A DNA stretch of 38,570 bases from assembly GCA_028066245.1 (NCBI GenBank), contig JALCBR010000043.1, positions 1-38,570 of the forward strand, given 5' to 3'. Position 1 is the stretch's first letter; each line of letters begins with the position of its first letter. Under the pieces are notes generated by a model that was given only the letters and a program-made list of their open reading frames with translations, had not been told where the DNA came from and ran no database searches. Of this stretch, positions 17,562 through 25,622 are shown in pieces. Both the position numbers and the translations under genes were made by a program. This DNA is from Pirellulales bacterium (GTDB lineage: Bacteria; Planctomycetota; Planctomycetia; Pirellulales; S012-138).

Positions 17562-18471
17562 TTTCCGGAAATGAACCGAGAATGACGAGGGTGGGGACTA
17601 ACCTCCGGCGGCCTTATTGCAAACGGCTTGCCATTTGAGATCAATCGAGATTCTGGAGAGATAAGGAGGACCTTCGTTTGCAGTCAGCTTAGGGATCGCC
17701 AAGCCCTGAGGGCGACCCCCTATCATGAACCCCGGCGCGCTACGGCGTCAAGCGGCGGAATGGGGATTGCAACTATCGAGTTCTGCCGGGGGCTCAACCA
17801 AGCAATCGAGCAGAGATTCTCTCGCCTGAAAATGAACGGCTATTCGTGCCCAAGTTGGTGTCGATTGGCGCACAGATGCGTTACTTGGCGCGACAGGAAG
17901 GTGGCTTTCACGCACGATCAAAGGCGCCCTCACCAAGGCTACACCAGCAAGCTAGAGCGCTTTCTTGTCGACGCTCCGTCGCAGCAATGGCGAATTCGGA
18001 TGTTGTTGAAGTGTTGGAAACGGCAACGGATGCGAGCAGAACAGAAATCAATAAAGCGCTCGATGAACATCTCTCTGATGGTGTTCTTTCGTCGGCAGTT
18101 CCCATCGCTTCGCGGACGTGAAACTGAATTGCCGCGGCGTTCCGCGCGCCCTGCTCTGATGCGTACGGGCGAAATTGACATTGGTCAAATTTGGGGGGTG
18201 TTTCGTGCCGCCCTGCGCGCTGCTGAGCGCCATAGGGGGTTGACGGTTAACATGCTACTGAACGTAACGTCAAGGTTGTCGGTGATGTTTGCGGTCCCGT
18301 TGCTGGCCCATTGCACGGGCGTGAAGCGTTTGCGCCACCCCCCTGGAGGATGGAAAAATTGACCAATGTCAATTTCGCCCGTACGCATCAGAGCAGGGCG
18401 TGTGACATTCCATCGCGGGATGACTCGACAGCGTCCGTTCGGACGAGCGGAACAGCAATCGGACAGGCGCT
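17562..18471. other. Long intergenic region carrying an inverted-repeat element
   Basis: This 910-bp stretch between two minus-strand genes is the largest non-coding region in the window. Its right half holds the inverted repeat described separately. The left half (17562-18146) shows a GC-rich imperfect dyad near 17690-17735 and a short frame at 17987-18121 (44 codons from MANSDVVEVLETATD) that looks protein-like but has no ribosome-binding site. A 244-codon frame on the plus strand (17628-18362) runs through it, but its composition (many Arg, Cys, Trp) is that of non-coding sequence. It must also hold the rtcB 3' UTR and the promoter of the inositol-phosphate-synthase-like gene. Confidence 0.5.
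18147..18400. repeat. 254-bp inverted-repeat element with perfect 42-bp arms
   Basis: Bases 18147-18188 and the complement of 18359-18400 are identical over 42 bp (core cgtacgggcgaaattgac then attggtcaa). Inside, GGGGGGTG (18193-18200) pairs with CACCCCCC (18336-18343), and TTGACGGTTA (18240-18249) pairs with TAACGTCAA (18265-18273) with one bulged G, so the whole unit could fold into a long hairpin. Open frames of 67 codons run arm to arm on both strands (18159-18362 plus, 18185-18388 minus), both opening MRTGEIDIGQ because the arms are the same. The partial copy at the window end has AGG where this ATG is, which argues against coding. No transposase is present, so a MITE-like or structured-RNA unit is most likely. 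Confidence 0.88.
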
Positions 18472-18475
18472 CTAG
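18359..18475 (-). repeat. Right arm plus ~89-nt outer flank, reaching into the rtcB stop codon
   Basis: Read on the minus strand from 18475, the sequence starts ctagagcgcctgtccgat and continues 89 nt to the conserved core at 18386. The same flank, of nearly equal length (90 nt) and roughly 70% identical by eye, precedes the core of the copy at 38433. The unit therefore extends beyond the perfect 42-bp arm. The TAG of rtcB (18472-18474) is part of the terminal ctagag. A CGTCCG/CGGACG mini-hairpin (18432-18445) lies within. Confidence 0.75.
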
Positions 18476-19935
18476 CCTTTGATCACTCCAATTGGGCGCA
18501 TGCGGGCAACTTTCTTGGCCAAGCCGGCGGTGTGAACGACGTCTACGACGGTATCAACGTTCTTGTAGGCGTCAGGCTGTTCTTCCGCGAGCCCCTTCCA
18601 ACTGCGAGCCCGTGCGACGACGCCTTGTTGCAACAACTCTTGATCAATCTTGCGTCCCTGAGCGTGCTTGATAGCCTTGGTACGGCTCATCACACGACCG
18701 GCTCCGTGGCAAGCCGTGCCGAACGTTTGTTCCATGCTGCCGACTTGCCCTGCCAGCACCCAACTTGCCGTACCCATATCACCAGGAATGATGACGGGCT
18801 GGCCGATGGCTTGATACGGTTCGGGCGTTTCCGGATGCCCAGGAGGAAAAGCGCGGGTTGCGCCCTTGCGGTGCACCCACACGTGCTTCTTTTGGCCGTC
18901 CACGTCATGCTCTTCACGCTTGGCGATATTGTGAGCGACGTCATAGATCAGCTCCATGCCAAGCTGCTCCCAGTTGCGGCCAAAGACCTGCTCAAAGACC
19001 TCGCGCGCCTGCCACATGAGCAACTGGCGGTTGCACCATGCGTAGTTCGCGGCGGCACACATGGCGCCCAGGTATTCCTGACCTTCCGGGCTGTTGATCG
19101 GCGCACAAGCGAGTTGCCGATCAGGAAGCTCAATGCCGTACTTGGCCGGAGCGCCGCGGAGGTTCTTCAATGCGTCATCACAGACCTGGTAACCCAATCC
19201 GCGCGAGCCGGAATGGATCATCACGCAAACCATGTCTTTTTCCAGCCCCATGGCTCGTGCCGACTGTTCATCAAAGATCGCATCCACGATCTGCACTTCC
19301 AGGAAGTGATTTCCTGACCCGAGCGTGCCGCACTGGCTGCTGCCACGTTCGAGCGCGCGATCACTGACCAAATCCGGCTCTGCGTCATCGATGCAACCGT
19401 GAGCCTCGGTAAAGCGGAGATCCGTTTCGGTTGCCAGCCCCCGCTCTTTCAAGTAGCTAGAGCCTTTGAGCATCAGCTCCCGCAGTTCCTTCTTGTTAAA
19501 CGTGTAGCGACCATCACGGCCCACGCCTGTCGGAATCGCGCCAAAGAGCGCGTCAACCAACGGCTTTTGGCGTTGCTTCGCATCTTGGTAGAACAAGTCA
19601 GTCCGCATCAATCGGACGCCGCAGTTGATGTCATAACCGACGCCACCTGGGGAGATCACGCCGCCTTCGTTTGGGTCTGTTGCCGCGACACCACCGATGC
19701 AGAATCCGTATCCCCAGTGAATGTCCGGCATCGCCATAGATGCGCGTTGGATTCCCGGCAAAGTGGCGACATTGGCCACTTGCTCAGGTGCTTGATCAGC
19801 ACGGATGAGTTCAATCATCGCATCATCCGCAAAGATCAAACCGTCAACGCGCATCTCCGGCTTGTAGCTCTTGGGGATCCGCCAGAGGGTTTCGTTGACC
19901 TTTTCCAACGGTCCTTTGTATGTCGCCTTTGGCAT
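18472..19935 (-). CDS. rtcB: RtcB-type RNA-splicing ligase
   Basis: RtcB joins RNA 2',3'-cyclic-phosphate or 3'-phosphate ends to 5'-OH ends with GTP and Mn2+, in RNA repair or tRNA splicing. The 487-residue protein shows the family hallmarks: MPDIHWGYGFCIGG, SPGGVGYDINCGVR with the metal-binding Asp102 and Cys105, LGSGNHFLEVQ, MIHSGSRGLG, YDVAHNIAKRE, and FGTACHGAGRVMSR with the guanylylated histidine. The C-terminal VARMRPIGVIKG is typical and complete. Its stop codon coincides with the outer end of a repeat element. It follows coaD by 142 bp on the same strand; no archease or RtcA gene is in view. Confidence 0.96.
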   Translation of the reverse strand: MPKATYKGPLEKVNETLWRIPKSYKPEMRVDGLIFADDAMIELIRADQAPEQVANVATLPGIQRASMAMPDIHWGYGFCIGGVAATDPNEGGVISPGGVGYDINCGVRLMRTDLFYQDAKQRQKPLVDALFGAIPTGVGRDGRYTFNKKELRELMLKGSSYLKERGLATETDLRFTEAHGCIDDAEPDLVSDRALERGSSQCGTLGSGNHFLEVQIVDAIFDEQSARAMGLEKDMVCVMIHSGSRGLGYQVCDDALKNLRGAPAKYGIELPDRQLACAPINSPEGQEYLGAMCAAANYAWCNRQLLMWQAREVFEQVFGRNWEQLGMELIYDVAHNIAKREEHDVDGQKKHVWVHRKGATRAFPPGHPETPEPYQAIGQPVIIPGDMGTASWVLAGQVGSMEQTFGTACHGAGRVMSRTKAIKHAQGRKIDQELLQQGVVARARSWKGLAEEQPDAYKNVDTVVDVVHTAGLAKKVARMRPIGVIKG

Positions 19936-20077
19936 GGTGGGCTCTGGTTGCGAGTGACACGGTGGAGACGAAAGTTGGGCGTCCAGGTGAATTCTCTTGC
20001 AGAGCCAGACACGACATGAAGGAGCAGGTTCGCTCTGCCGCGACCAGATCAGGACGGGCAGGAAGCAGGAACTTGCC

Positions 20078-20584
20078 CTAGGAATCCATCTTTTCCCGTA
20101 ACGCCTTGATCACCAGCGGCGGCAAGAATTTCTCCAGCGATTCATCACTGGCCAACGGCGCAATTTGTTTAATCAGAGAACTCGAAACATGCGAATACGT
20201 GGTGTCAGCCATCAAGAAAACCGTCTCAATATCCTCGTCCAGCTGGCGGTTGGCGAGCATCATTGTGAACTCGGCCTCAATGTCTGTAAGCGGGCGAACA
20301 CCACGCAACATGATGCGAGCTTTGCATTGCCGGACGAAGTTGACCGCAAGCCCCGTGAAGGAAGCAACCTCAACGTTCTCCATGCCAGAGGAAGCGATAA
20401 CGCGGCTGAGCAGATGAACGCGTTCTTCTGAGGAGAACATGGCCGTCTTCTCAACGTTGATGCCCACGCCGACAACCAATTTGTCAAACAGACGGCTGCC
20501 GCGCTCGATGACGTTCAAATGCCCGAGTGTGATCGGATCGAATGATCCCGTGTAAACGGCCGTGTGAAATTGAGCGGCGGGCAT
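20078..20584 (-). CDS. coaD: Phosphopantetheine adenylyltransferase
   Basis: Catalyses the fourth step of coenzyme A synthesis, transferring AMP from ATP to 4'-phosphopantetheine. The nucleotidyltransferase motif TGSFDPITLGH (residues 12-22, the T/HxGH box at its end) opens the protein, and YSHVSSSLIKQIA near residue 127 matches the family's second nucleotide-binding block (ISSTxVR-like, here SSSLIK). NRQLDEDIETVFLMAD is the usual middle block. Length 168 residues is normal. The gene is 24 bp downstream of the HEAT-like membrane-protein gene, suggesting a shared transcript. Confidence 0.95.
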   Translation of the reverse strand: MPAAQFHTAVYTGSFDPITLGHLNVIERGSRLFDKLVVGVGINVEKTAMFSSEERVHLLSRVIASSGMENVEVASFTGLAVNFVRQCKARIMLRGVRPLTDIEAEFTMMLANRQLDEDIETVFLMADTTYSHVSSSLIKQIAPLASDESLEKFLPPLVIKALREKMDS

Positions 20585-20608
20585 AGACAGACCGTTGTGA
20601 GAAATGCT

Positions 20609-21667
20609 TCAGGGCGACCGTTCTCGAAGCACATTGAGAAGCTGTGTGGCTTGCTGATTCAGACGGACGGGTAAACCCTCAACCGATTGCAATTTCTTCA
20701 CCACTGGCGGCAGTGATGACAGATCGATCTCTGGGTTTTCCTTGGCCAGCAACTCCGCCCCTTTGATTCCGTTGGATCGCATCATCCACCGCTTCAGATC
20801 ACGGGCTTCGGGGATTTCCTCATCCTCAAGCGGCGCGATGGTGTCAGGATCGATCATTTCAACCAAAGTCTCCAAACACTCAGGTGCTCCCCAGCGTGCT
20901 ACGCCGGTCGCAGCGTTGAAACGTGCATCGGCATACAACTCCAAGGTCAGCATCTCTTTCAACCTGACCACGGCTTGATCCCCTCCGAGCACACCCAGTG
21001 CGTAGGCAGCGCGAGAGCGGATTCGTCCTAGTTTTTTGTCGGCCGCGCCGCCTTCACGGGAGCGAGCTTCGAGAAACTCAAATATCTGACCCTCGGGCAA
21101 ATCTCCTCCCGCGGCGCGAACCTTGTGAATGACCAGGGCAATGGCTTCAATCGACGCCTGACGGACATCCAATCCTTCTTCTTCCGTGCCAGTCTGGGGC
21201 GGCGTTGCCGCAAGATAAAGGGCCGGTAAACCGCCAGGAATATCGAATTCGCCCAGGCATTTACAAAGGAAGACACGCAGCTTGATCTCCGCATTGAGCT
21301 CGTCCGCGTCACCAGCTGGAAGCGGGTCCTGCAATTTGCGTTGGAGAAACGCCGCCATGCGCGCATTGAACTTCTCGTTGCTGCGCAACTCATCGCTGCT
21401 GCGCAGCTCGTTGGCGATACTCTCAGCTTCTTGCCAAGCGTTCGCCGATCCCCGCTCGATGGCGGCGAGCCGTTCCATGGGATCGCCACCCATACTGACA
21501 AGAGCTGTCACGCCTAGTACCAGAAGGACGACGATAAAGACAATGATCCCGGGCACAAAAAATAGCTTGAGGATTAAGCCAGGATCTGGCGGTTCAACAG
21601 GGGGCAGCGCGTCCGCGGCACGGATGGAATCGGCAGAGGAGGATGACGGCTGATCAGATTCTGACAC
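20609..21667 (-). CDS. HEAT-like repeat protein with one N-terminal membrane segment
   Basis: The 352-residue protein starts with a Ser/Pro/Asp-rich cytoplasmic stretch (about 1-30), then one strong membrane segment (LKLFFVPGIIVFIVVLLVLGVTALV split here as residues ~33-57), then an all-helical region with repeated Ala/Leu-rich units such as VRQASIEAIALVIHKVRAA, RSRAAYALGVLGGDQAVVRLKEML and ARFNAATGVARWGAPECLETLVEM, the pattern of HEAT/armadillo repeats. It is probably an anchored scaffold or adaptor. It lies directly upstream of coaD (24 bp). No enzyme motif; function unknown. Confidence 0.8.
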   Translation of the reverse strand: MSESDQPSSSSADSIRAADALPPVEPPDPGLILKLFFVPGIIVFIVVLLVLGVTALVSMGGDPMERLAAIERGSANAWQEAESIANELRSSDELRSNEKFNARMAAFLQRKLQDPLPAGDADELNAEIKLRVFLCKCLGEFDIPGGLPALYLAATPPQTGTEEEGLDVRQASIEAIALVIHKVRAAGGDLPEGQIFEFLEARSREGGAADKKLGRIRSRAAYALGVLGGDQAVVRLKEMLTLELYADARFNAATGVARWGAPECLETLVEMIDPDTIAPLEDEEIPEARDLKRWMMRSNGIKGAELLAKENPEIDLSSLPPVVKKLQSVEGLPVRLNQQATQLLNVLRERSP

Positions 21668-21919
21668 GAGATCTCCTCGAAGAAGGGTCCTTCGCCGTTC
21701 ACGCGACGGACATCATCATGCGGCGATCCATCACCGCCTGAGAGATGCTTGAGTGACGATACCCCAAGCGGGCGATGCGTCACCAAGTTTAGCGCGCTGG
21801 GTTAGAGCGTCAAGGACCGTCAAATCGACTGTTTAATGGCCAGCCAACTTCTCAGCCATTACGAGGCAAGTCCTGCCAACCCGTTAAAGATTCCATCAAT
21901 TGCAAAACCCAAACCCGCA

Positions 21920-22135
21920 TCATGAGTCATCATCTGAGACAGCAGTCGCTTCAGTGATGTGCAGGACTGAGTTGATGGGAATGAGGATACTCCCGCGATT
22001 ATTCCGCTGGTGGATGCGAACGAAATGCTCGTTGCCCGCCTCCAACTTGCCCAAGACGGTGACGGACATTTCGCCTTGCAGAACCACGGCGACATCCTGA
22101 CCAATGAAGTCTTTGAAGAGATCTTCGCTATTCAT
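21920..22135 (-). CDS. Small Sm-like (LSm-pattern) protein
   Basis: A 71-residue protein starting at ATG 22135 (MNSEDLFKDFIGQ); an in-frame GTG two codons up is less likely. The strand pattern FIGQDVAVVLQG, VTVLGKLEAGNEHFVRI and SILIPINSVLHI is that of a small Sm/LSm barrel: hydrophobic-alternating strands with a central Gly in GKLEAG and an IPINSVLHI last strand. That fold binds RNA in Hfq, but some bacterial members have other roles, and I see no Hfq-type KH or YKHA motif. The C-terminus is acidic (VSDDDS). It is divergent from the secreted TPR gene and 252 bp upstream of the HEAT-like gene. Fold is inferred from pattern only. Confidence 0.62.
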   Translation of the reverse strand: MNSEDLFKDFIGQDVAVVLQGEMSVTVLGKLEAGNEHFVRIHQRNNRGSILIPINSVLHITEATAVSDDDS

Positions 22136-22376
22136 AAGCACGCCTGCTTGTCCACTGGCCGTTTCCTATTATCCTAAATTTGCCTATTTCAACAAGCAGG
22201 TTCCCATTGATTTAACGTTTGGAGCGGAACGAGTTCACACGCGCGTAAGTGGTTTTCTCTTTGTTCTTTGCGTCACGGGCGCACCAACGGTACAAGAACA
22301 ACAAAGAGGGCAATTACTGCGAGTACTCCCTTTGGCCTGGTACCGCCTGCCAATCGAATGAATCGGAGTGACACGA

Positions 22377-22886
22377 ATGTCAAAATCTTCCCGCGCATTG
22401 CCTGTGTTTGCTTTCCTGGTCGCCACAGCGCTGTGTGGCAATTTTGCCACTGCACAGGATCAGGGAGTTTCGCAAGCGGATCTGGCGCAGATTTACGGTC
22501 TCGGCGTGCACGCATACTTTGCTGGCAAGTACGCGGAAGCGGAGGCGGTCTTAACCACTGCCGTTGACGGTGATAGTCGTGACCCCCGAGTGTATTACTT
22601 CCGGGGCCTGGCTCGATTACACCAAGGCAACAAGGAAGGCGCGACTGCGGATTTCAAAACCGGCGCTCAGATTGAGGCCAGTCCCAACCGATCACCCGTC
22701 AACGTCAATCAGGCGTTGATGCGCATTCAAGGCGTGGCTCGCATGCAGATTGAAAAGGTCCGCGCAACCGCAAAGCAGGAGGCTGCCGAGCAACATCGGC
22801 GAGAGCAAGAACGGCGATACAACCGAACCAAGCCCAATGGAAGGCGAGTGCTAGATCGGTCTCGGAGCGGCGGTACAACTTCTTAG
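22377..22886 (+). CDS. Secreted tetratricopeptide-repeat protein
   Basis: A 169-residue product starting at ATG 22377 with GGAG about 9 nt upstream. The signal peptide (MSKSSRALPVFAFLVATALCG, cleavage near TAQD) is followed by one or two TPR-like units: IYGLGVHAYFAGKYAEAEAVLTTAV and PRVYYFRGLARLHQGNKEGATADFKTG. The C-terminal 45 residues are rich in Arg, Gln, Glu and Lys (a likely coiled or disordered basic tail ending SRSGGTTS). TPR proteins mediate protein contacts; no partner is identified. It converges with the MFS gene, whose stop lies 6 bp away. Confidence 0.82.
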   Translation: MSKSSRALPVFAFLVATALCGNFATAQDQGVSQADLAQIYGLGVHAYFAGKYAEAEAVLTTAVDGDSRDPRVYYFRGLARLHQGNKEGATADFKTGAQIEASPNRSPVNVNQALMRIQGVARMQIEKVRATAKQEAAEQHRREQERRYNRTKPNGRRVLDRSRSGGTTS

Positions 22887-22892
22887 TCTTGT

Positions 22893-24350
22893 TCAAGACG
22901 GAATGGGGGCCTTTGGGGCGTTGCGACCAAACCGGCGCGACAGCCAATCTTTCCATCGAACGGCGCCTGGCTCGATCAGCACGATTAGAAAAACGACGCC
23001 AGCGGATCTCAAAACCCAGCCACAAAAGAACAACACACGTTCAGCAGGCATAAGGTATCTCCCGAAGGTCCAAGCCTCCTGCTCACGCAGTTCATCAAAC
23101 ACGTAGCCGCCGGCAATCGTCGCGATCGCGTAGATCAGTCCTGAGATGGCGAAATAGGTCGCGATGTATGCGGCCTTCGATTCTCCTCCGAGTTTTAGCA
23201 TCAGGTTAGGCAAGCCGATGTTGAGTCCGGCAAATGCTGCCCAAGCAATCCACGCGCCCCAAATCCACCAAGGGTGTTCCGGTGACGCCAACAGATAGAA
23301 CATAGGTCCAAGTGCTACAACCGCTTGGCAAAGGATCAGAGCGGGGCGATTTCCCAAACGGTCGCTTAACTTTCCGAGTGGACCGCTGACACCAAACTGG
23401 CCGAGCAGCATGCTGATTCGCATCGCGGCAAGTGTCCCCAGAGAGATTCCATAGGCCTTATTGGCATAGTTCTGGGCTGATTGTGTGATCCCGTTGGCGA
23501 TGGCAACAAAACATCCGTAGGCGAGCAGCCGTAAAAACCGGCTGTCCCGGAAAGGTGCAGTCGAATACCCCATTGACGGGACCTTTCGTCGCGGTTGAGG
23601 TTCGCCGACCACAGATTGACTCTGGAGCGTCAACTTTGCTGATTCGGTCGATGCTCTCTTCGCATGACTCGAGATGCGAATCTTGATGAGAGGAATGAGC
23701 GATACCAGCAAGAGCACTGCGCCAATCGATGTCGCAATCACGTAAGCCCAAGCGGCGTTGCTGGAGCTCCCCGCGGTGAGGTGTTGTTGCCAAGCGTCAA
23801 CAAACCACCCCGACAACAAGAGCGTGGGAGCTAAGGCCGCGATTTGCCATCGGACACGGCGAGCAAAAAATCGACCACGTACCCGAGATGGCACTAGGTC
23901 TGCTGCCCAAGCCCAGAAACCAACCACACCGACATACTCCATCAGTTGATGCAGGGCTAAGACGACGATGAGCGCGCTCACACCTGTTGTTCCGTTTGAC
24001 AGCTGCATCGCCGGCATCGCCAAGAGTGGGATGCCCCAAACGATCGCATAGGAAACACCCCACGCAAGCAAACAGGTGCGTCGAGCGGAGCCAAAGAAGC
24101 GGATCAGTTGCGGAGAAAACATTCGCAACAGCCCAACCAGTGCAGGCGCGGCCAAGATCCACCCGATGTCGCTGCCGGTGGCGCCCAACTTAAATGCGAG
24201 ATAGTAGATGACGGCGCCACTGGTGAGCCCATTTCCCGCAGACCAAAAGGCGCCATTGAACAAGAGCATGCGGAGCGCATGCCGCCGGTCAGAACCTCGG
24301 CTGGTAACGAAGGCTGGCGATAAAGTTCGCCTACGACTATGCTGCCCCAC
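22893..24350 (-). CDS. MFS transporter
   Basis: A 485-residue polytopic membrane protein with about 12 hydrophobic segments in two halves separated by a polar loop of about 45 residues (near 225-275). The DLVPSRVRGRFFARR stretch after the fourth segment matches the MFS 'RxxRG/A' style cytoplasmic loop, and GPLGKLSDRLGNRP resembles the conserved GxLxDrxGRR loop between helices in the second half. Substrate cannot be named. It begins divergent from the RDD gene, with a dyad at 24451-24490 in the shared region, and converges with the TPR gene. Confidence 0.87.
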   Translation of the reverse strand: MGQHSRRRTLSPAFVTSRGSDRRHALRMLLFNGAFWSAGNGLTSGAVIYYLAFKLGATGSDIGWILAAPALVGLLRMFSPQLIRFFGSARRTCLLAWGVSYAIVWGIPLLAMPAMQLSNGTTGVSALIVVLALHQLMEYVGVVGFWAWAADLVPSRVRGRFFARRVRWQIAALAPTLLLSGWFVDAWQQHLTAGSSSNAAWAYVIATSIGAVLLLVSLIPLIKIRISSHAKRASTESAKLTLQSQSVVGEPQPRRKVPSMGYSTAPFRDSRFLRLLAYGCFVAIANGITQSAQNYANKAYGISLGTLAAMRISMLLGQFGVSGPLGKLSDRLGNRPALILCQAVVALGPMFYLLASPEHPWWIWGAWIAWAAFAGLNIGLPNLMLKLGGESKAAYIATYFAISGLIYAIATIAGGYVFDELREQEAWTFGRYLMPAERVLFFCGWVLRSAGVVFLIVLIEPGAVRWKDWLSRRFGRNAPKAPIPS

Positions 24351-24428
24351 GAATTATCCCTTTCCGGGCATTGGATTCCCAAGATTTCAATCAACCGCTC
24401 GTTGCGAGCCGAATGGGATTGCGCGATA

Positions 24429-24434
24429 ATTGTA
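24429..24434 (-). promoter_or_regulatory. Candidate -10 box of the MFS transporter gene
   Basis: On the minus strand TACAAT matches 5 of 6 bases of the sigma-70 -10 consensus, about 80 nt upstream of the ATG. The -35 region at 17 bp (CTAACT) is poor and falls inside the dyad at 24451-24490. Confidence 0.3.
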
Positions 24435-24450
24435 CACACTGCTGCCACCA

Positions 24451-24490
24451 GAGTTAGCAGTTGATTGATTGATCAACAACTGCATGACTC
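24451..24490. promoter_or_regulatory. 40-bp dyad, candidate operator
   Basis: GAGT-ta-GCAGTTG (24451-24463) is mirrored by CAACTGC-atg-ACTC (24477-24490) around a 13-nt centre that itself contains TTGATTGATCAA-like symmetry. It lies in the divergent region just upstream of the MFS -10 candidate, a position fitting a repressor site; a transcribed hairpin is the alternative. Confidence 0.4.
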
Positions 24491-24658
24491 CCGAGGACAG
24501 GGCTCTAAGTTGCCTCGCAAAACCGCGATCTGTGAGTCGCGCGAGAATACTCTTTGCACACTCTGCTTGGATTGAAGATTCACGACGACGCTTGGGACGG
24601 ACTGTTCGGTGCGTTTAGGAAAAGATCTCATAGACCAAAGACCGCAACGCTGTCTCGC

Positions 24659-25525
24659 ATGAGTAGTTCCGCGCCGAATTCACCCCGGGGGGAGCAGTTT
24701 GATACGGCGATCGACATCGTCACGCCGGAGAACATTGCTTTCCAGTACCGGCTGGCGGGCCCCTTTCAGCGGGCGCCTGCCTATATCATTGATACCATTA
24801 TTCGATCGACCGTGACCGTCGTCCTGGGATGCCTGGGAGGCTTTGCGACACAGTCGCTCGCCCCGCTGCTGATCTTCCATTTTGCGTTAGAATGGTTCTA
24901 TGGCGGTGTGTTCGAGGCGCTTTGGCATGGGCAGACACCCGGCAAGCGGCTTTTCCGGTTGAGGGTGCTGACGATTCACGGCCAGCCGATCAATGGGCTG
25001 CAGGCCATTATGAGGAATATCCTCCGTGCCGCGGACATGATGCCCGTCTTCGACCAAGCGCGAGACATCCCAATCTTGGGGCAGTTTGGCTATACCTTCC
25101 AGCTTGGGGTCTTGAGTTGCCTGCTCACCAGCCGCTACCAGCGTTTGGGGGATCTCGCTTGTGGAACGATGGTCGTGGTCGAAGAACCACAGCGACTCTA
25201 CGGCGTGATTCGCATCGATGAGCCAGAAGCACATCGGCTGGCGGCGGAGCTGCCGCCCGGTTTTCAGGTCACGCGCAGCCAAGCGAGGGCGCTTTCACAA
25301 TATGTGCAACGTAGGCGGGGCTTTCCCTGGCCACGGCGCGAGGAAATTTGCCGCCACATGGGGGAACCGTTGCGACAAAAGTTCGGCCTTGCTTCCGGGA
25401 TCAGCTATGACTTGTTGATTTGTGCCCTGTATTTGAAAGTGTTTGTCGAAGAGCATCCGGACTATTTGTCGGCTCCCCCGCCGCTCGTCTCCGCACCAAA
25501 TTTGCCCCCAGAACTCCGCGGCTGA
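24659..25525 (+). CDS. RDD-family membrane protein
   Basis: The 288-residue protein matches the RDD family: QYRLAGPFQRAPAYIIDTIIR at residues 17-45 (the R...D of the name), two or three membrane segments (VTVVLGCLGGFA, LLIFHFALEWFYGGVFEALW), then the characteristic GQTPGKRLFRLRVLTIHGQPI and RYQRLGDLACGTMVVVEE. The C-terminal third is cytoplasmic and not recognised. RDD proteins often sit with SpoIIM, MoxR and DUF58 genes, as here. ATG 24659 is chosen because the family similarity begins soon after; its Shine-Dalgarno is weak. First gene of a seven-gene plus-strand cluster. Confidence 0.88.
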   Translation: MSSSAPNSPRGEQFDTAIDIVTPENIAFQYRLAGPFQRAPAYIIDTIIRSTVTVVLGCLGGFATQSLAPLLIFHFALEWFYGGVFEALWHGQTPGKRLFRLRVLTIHGQPINGLQAIMRNILRAADMMPVFDQARDIPILGQFGYTFQLGVLSCLLTSRYQRLGDLACGTMVVVEEPQRLYGVIRIDEPEAHRLAAELPPGFQVTRSQARALSQYVQRRRGFPWPRREEICRHMGEPLRQKFGLASGISYDLLICALYLKVFVEEHPDYLSAPPPLVSAPNLPPELRG

Positions 25526-25622
25526 TATCCTCCGCTGCTAGTCAGTCACAGCATGCGGAAGACAGCCCCTCGTTGAAATTGCCCTGTTCTTGACTTCCTT
25601 ACCGTGAGAGTATGATCGACTG

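Larger units (their letters stand above)
24351..24658. other. Divergent intergenic region between MFS and RDD genes
   Basis: This 308-bp region separates the MFS gene and the start of the MoxR-type cluster. It holds a candidate -10 for the MFS gene and a 40-bp dyad. The in-frame upstream ATG at 24554 of the RDD gene would add 35 residues unrelated to the family, so I leave that stretch non-coding. Confidence 0.5.

Noticed and set aside
17987-18121. 44-codon frame beginning MANSDVVEVLETATD.
   Set aside because: Looks protein-like but lacks a Shine-Dalgarno and lies in repeat-associated DNA; too short to accept without conservation.
17628-18362. A 244-codon plus-strand frame across the long intergenic region.
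   Set aside because: Composition is Arg/Cys/Trp-rich with no domain, it runs through the inverted repeat, and a short RRPHQGY string that recalls IS3 transposases has no other support around it.
18159-18388. Two opposite 67-codon frames spanning the repeat arm to arm, both opening MRTGEIDIGQ.
   Set aside because: The identical openings follow from the identical arms, and the copy at 38433 has AGG in place of the ATG; most likely not coding, though a genome-wide codon-conservation test of copies would settle it.
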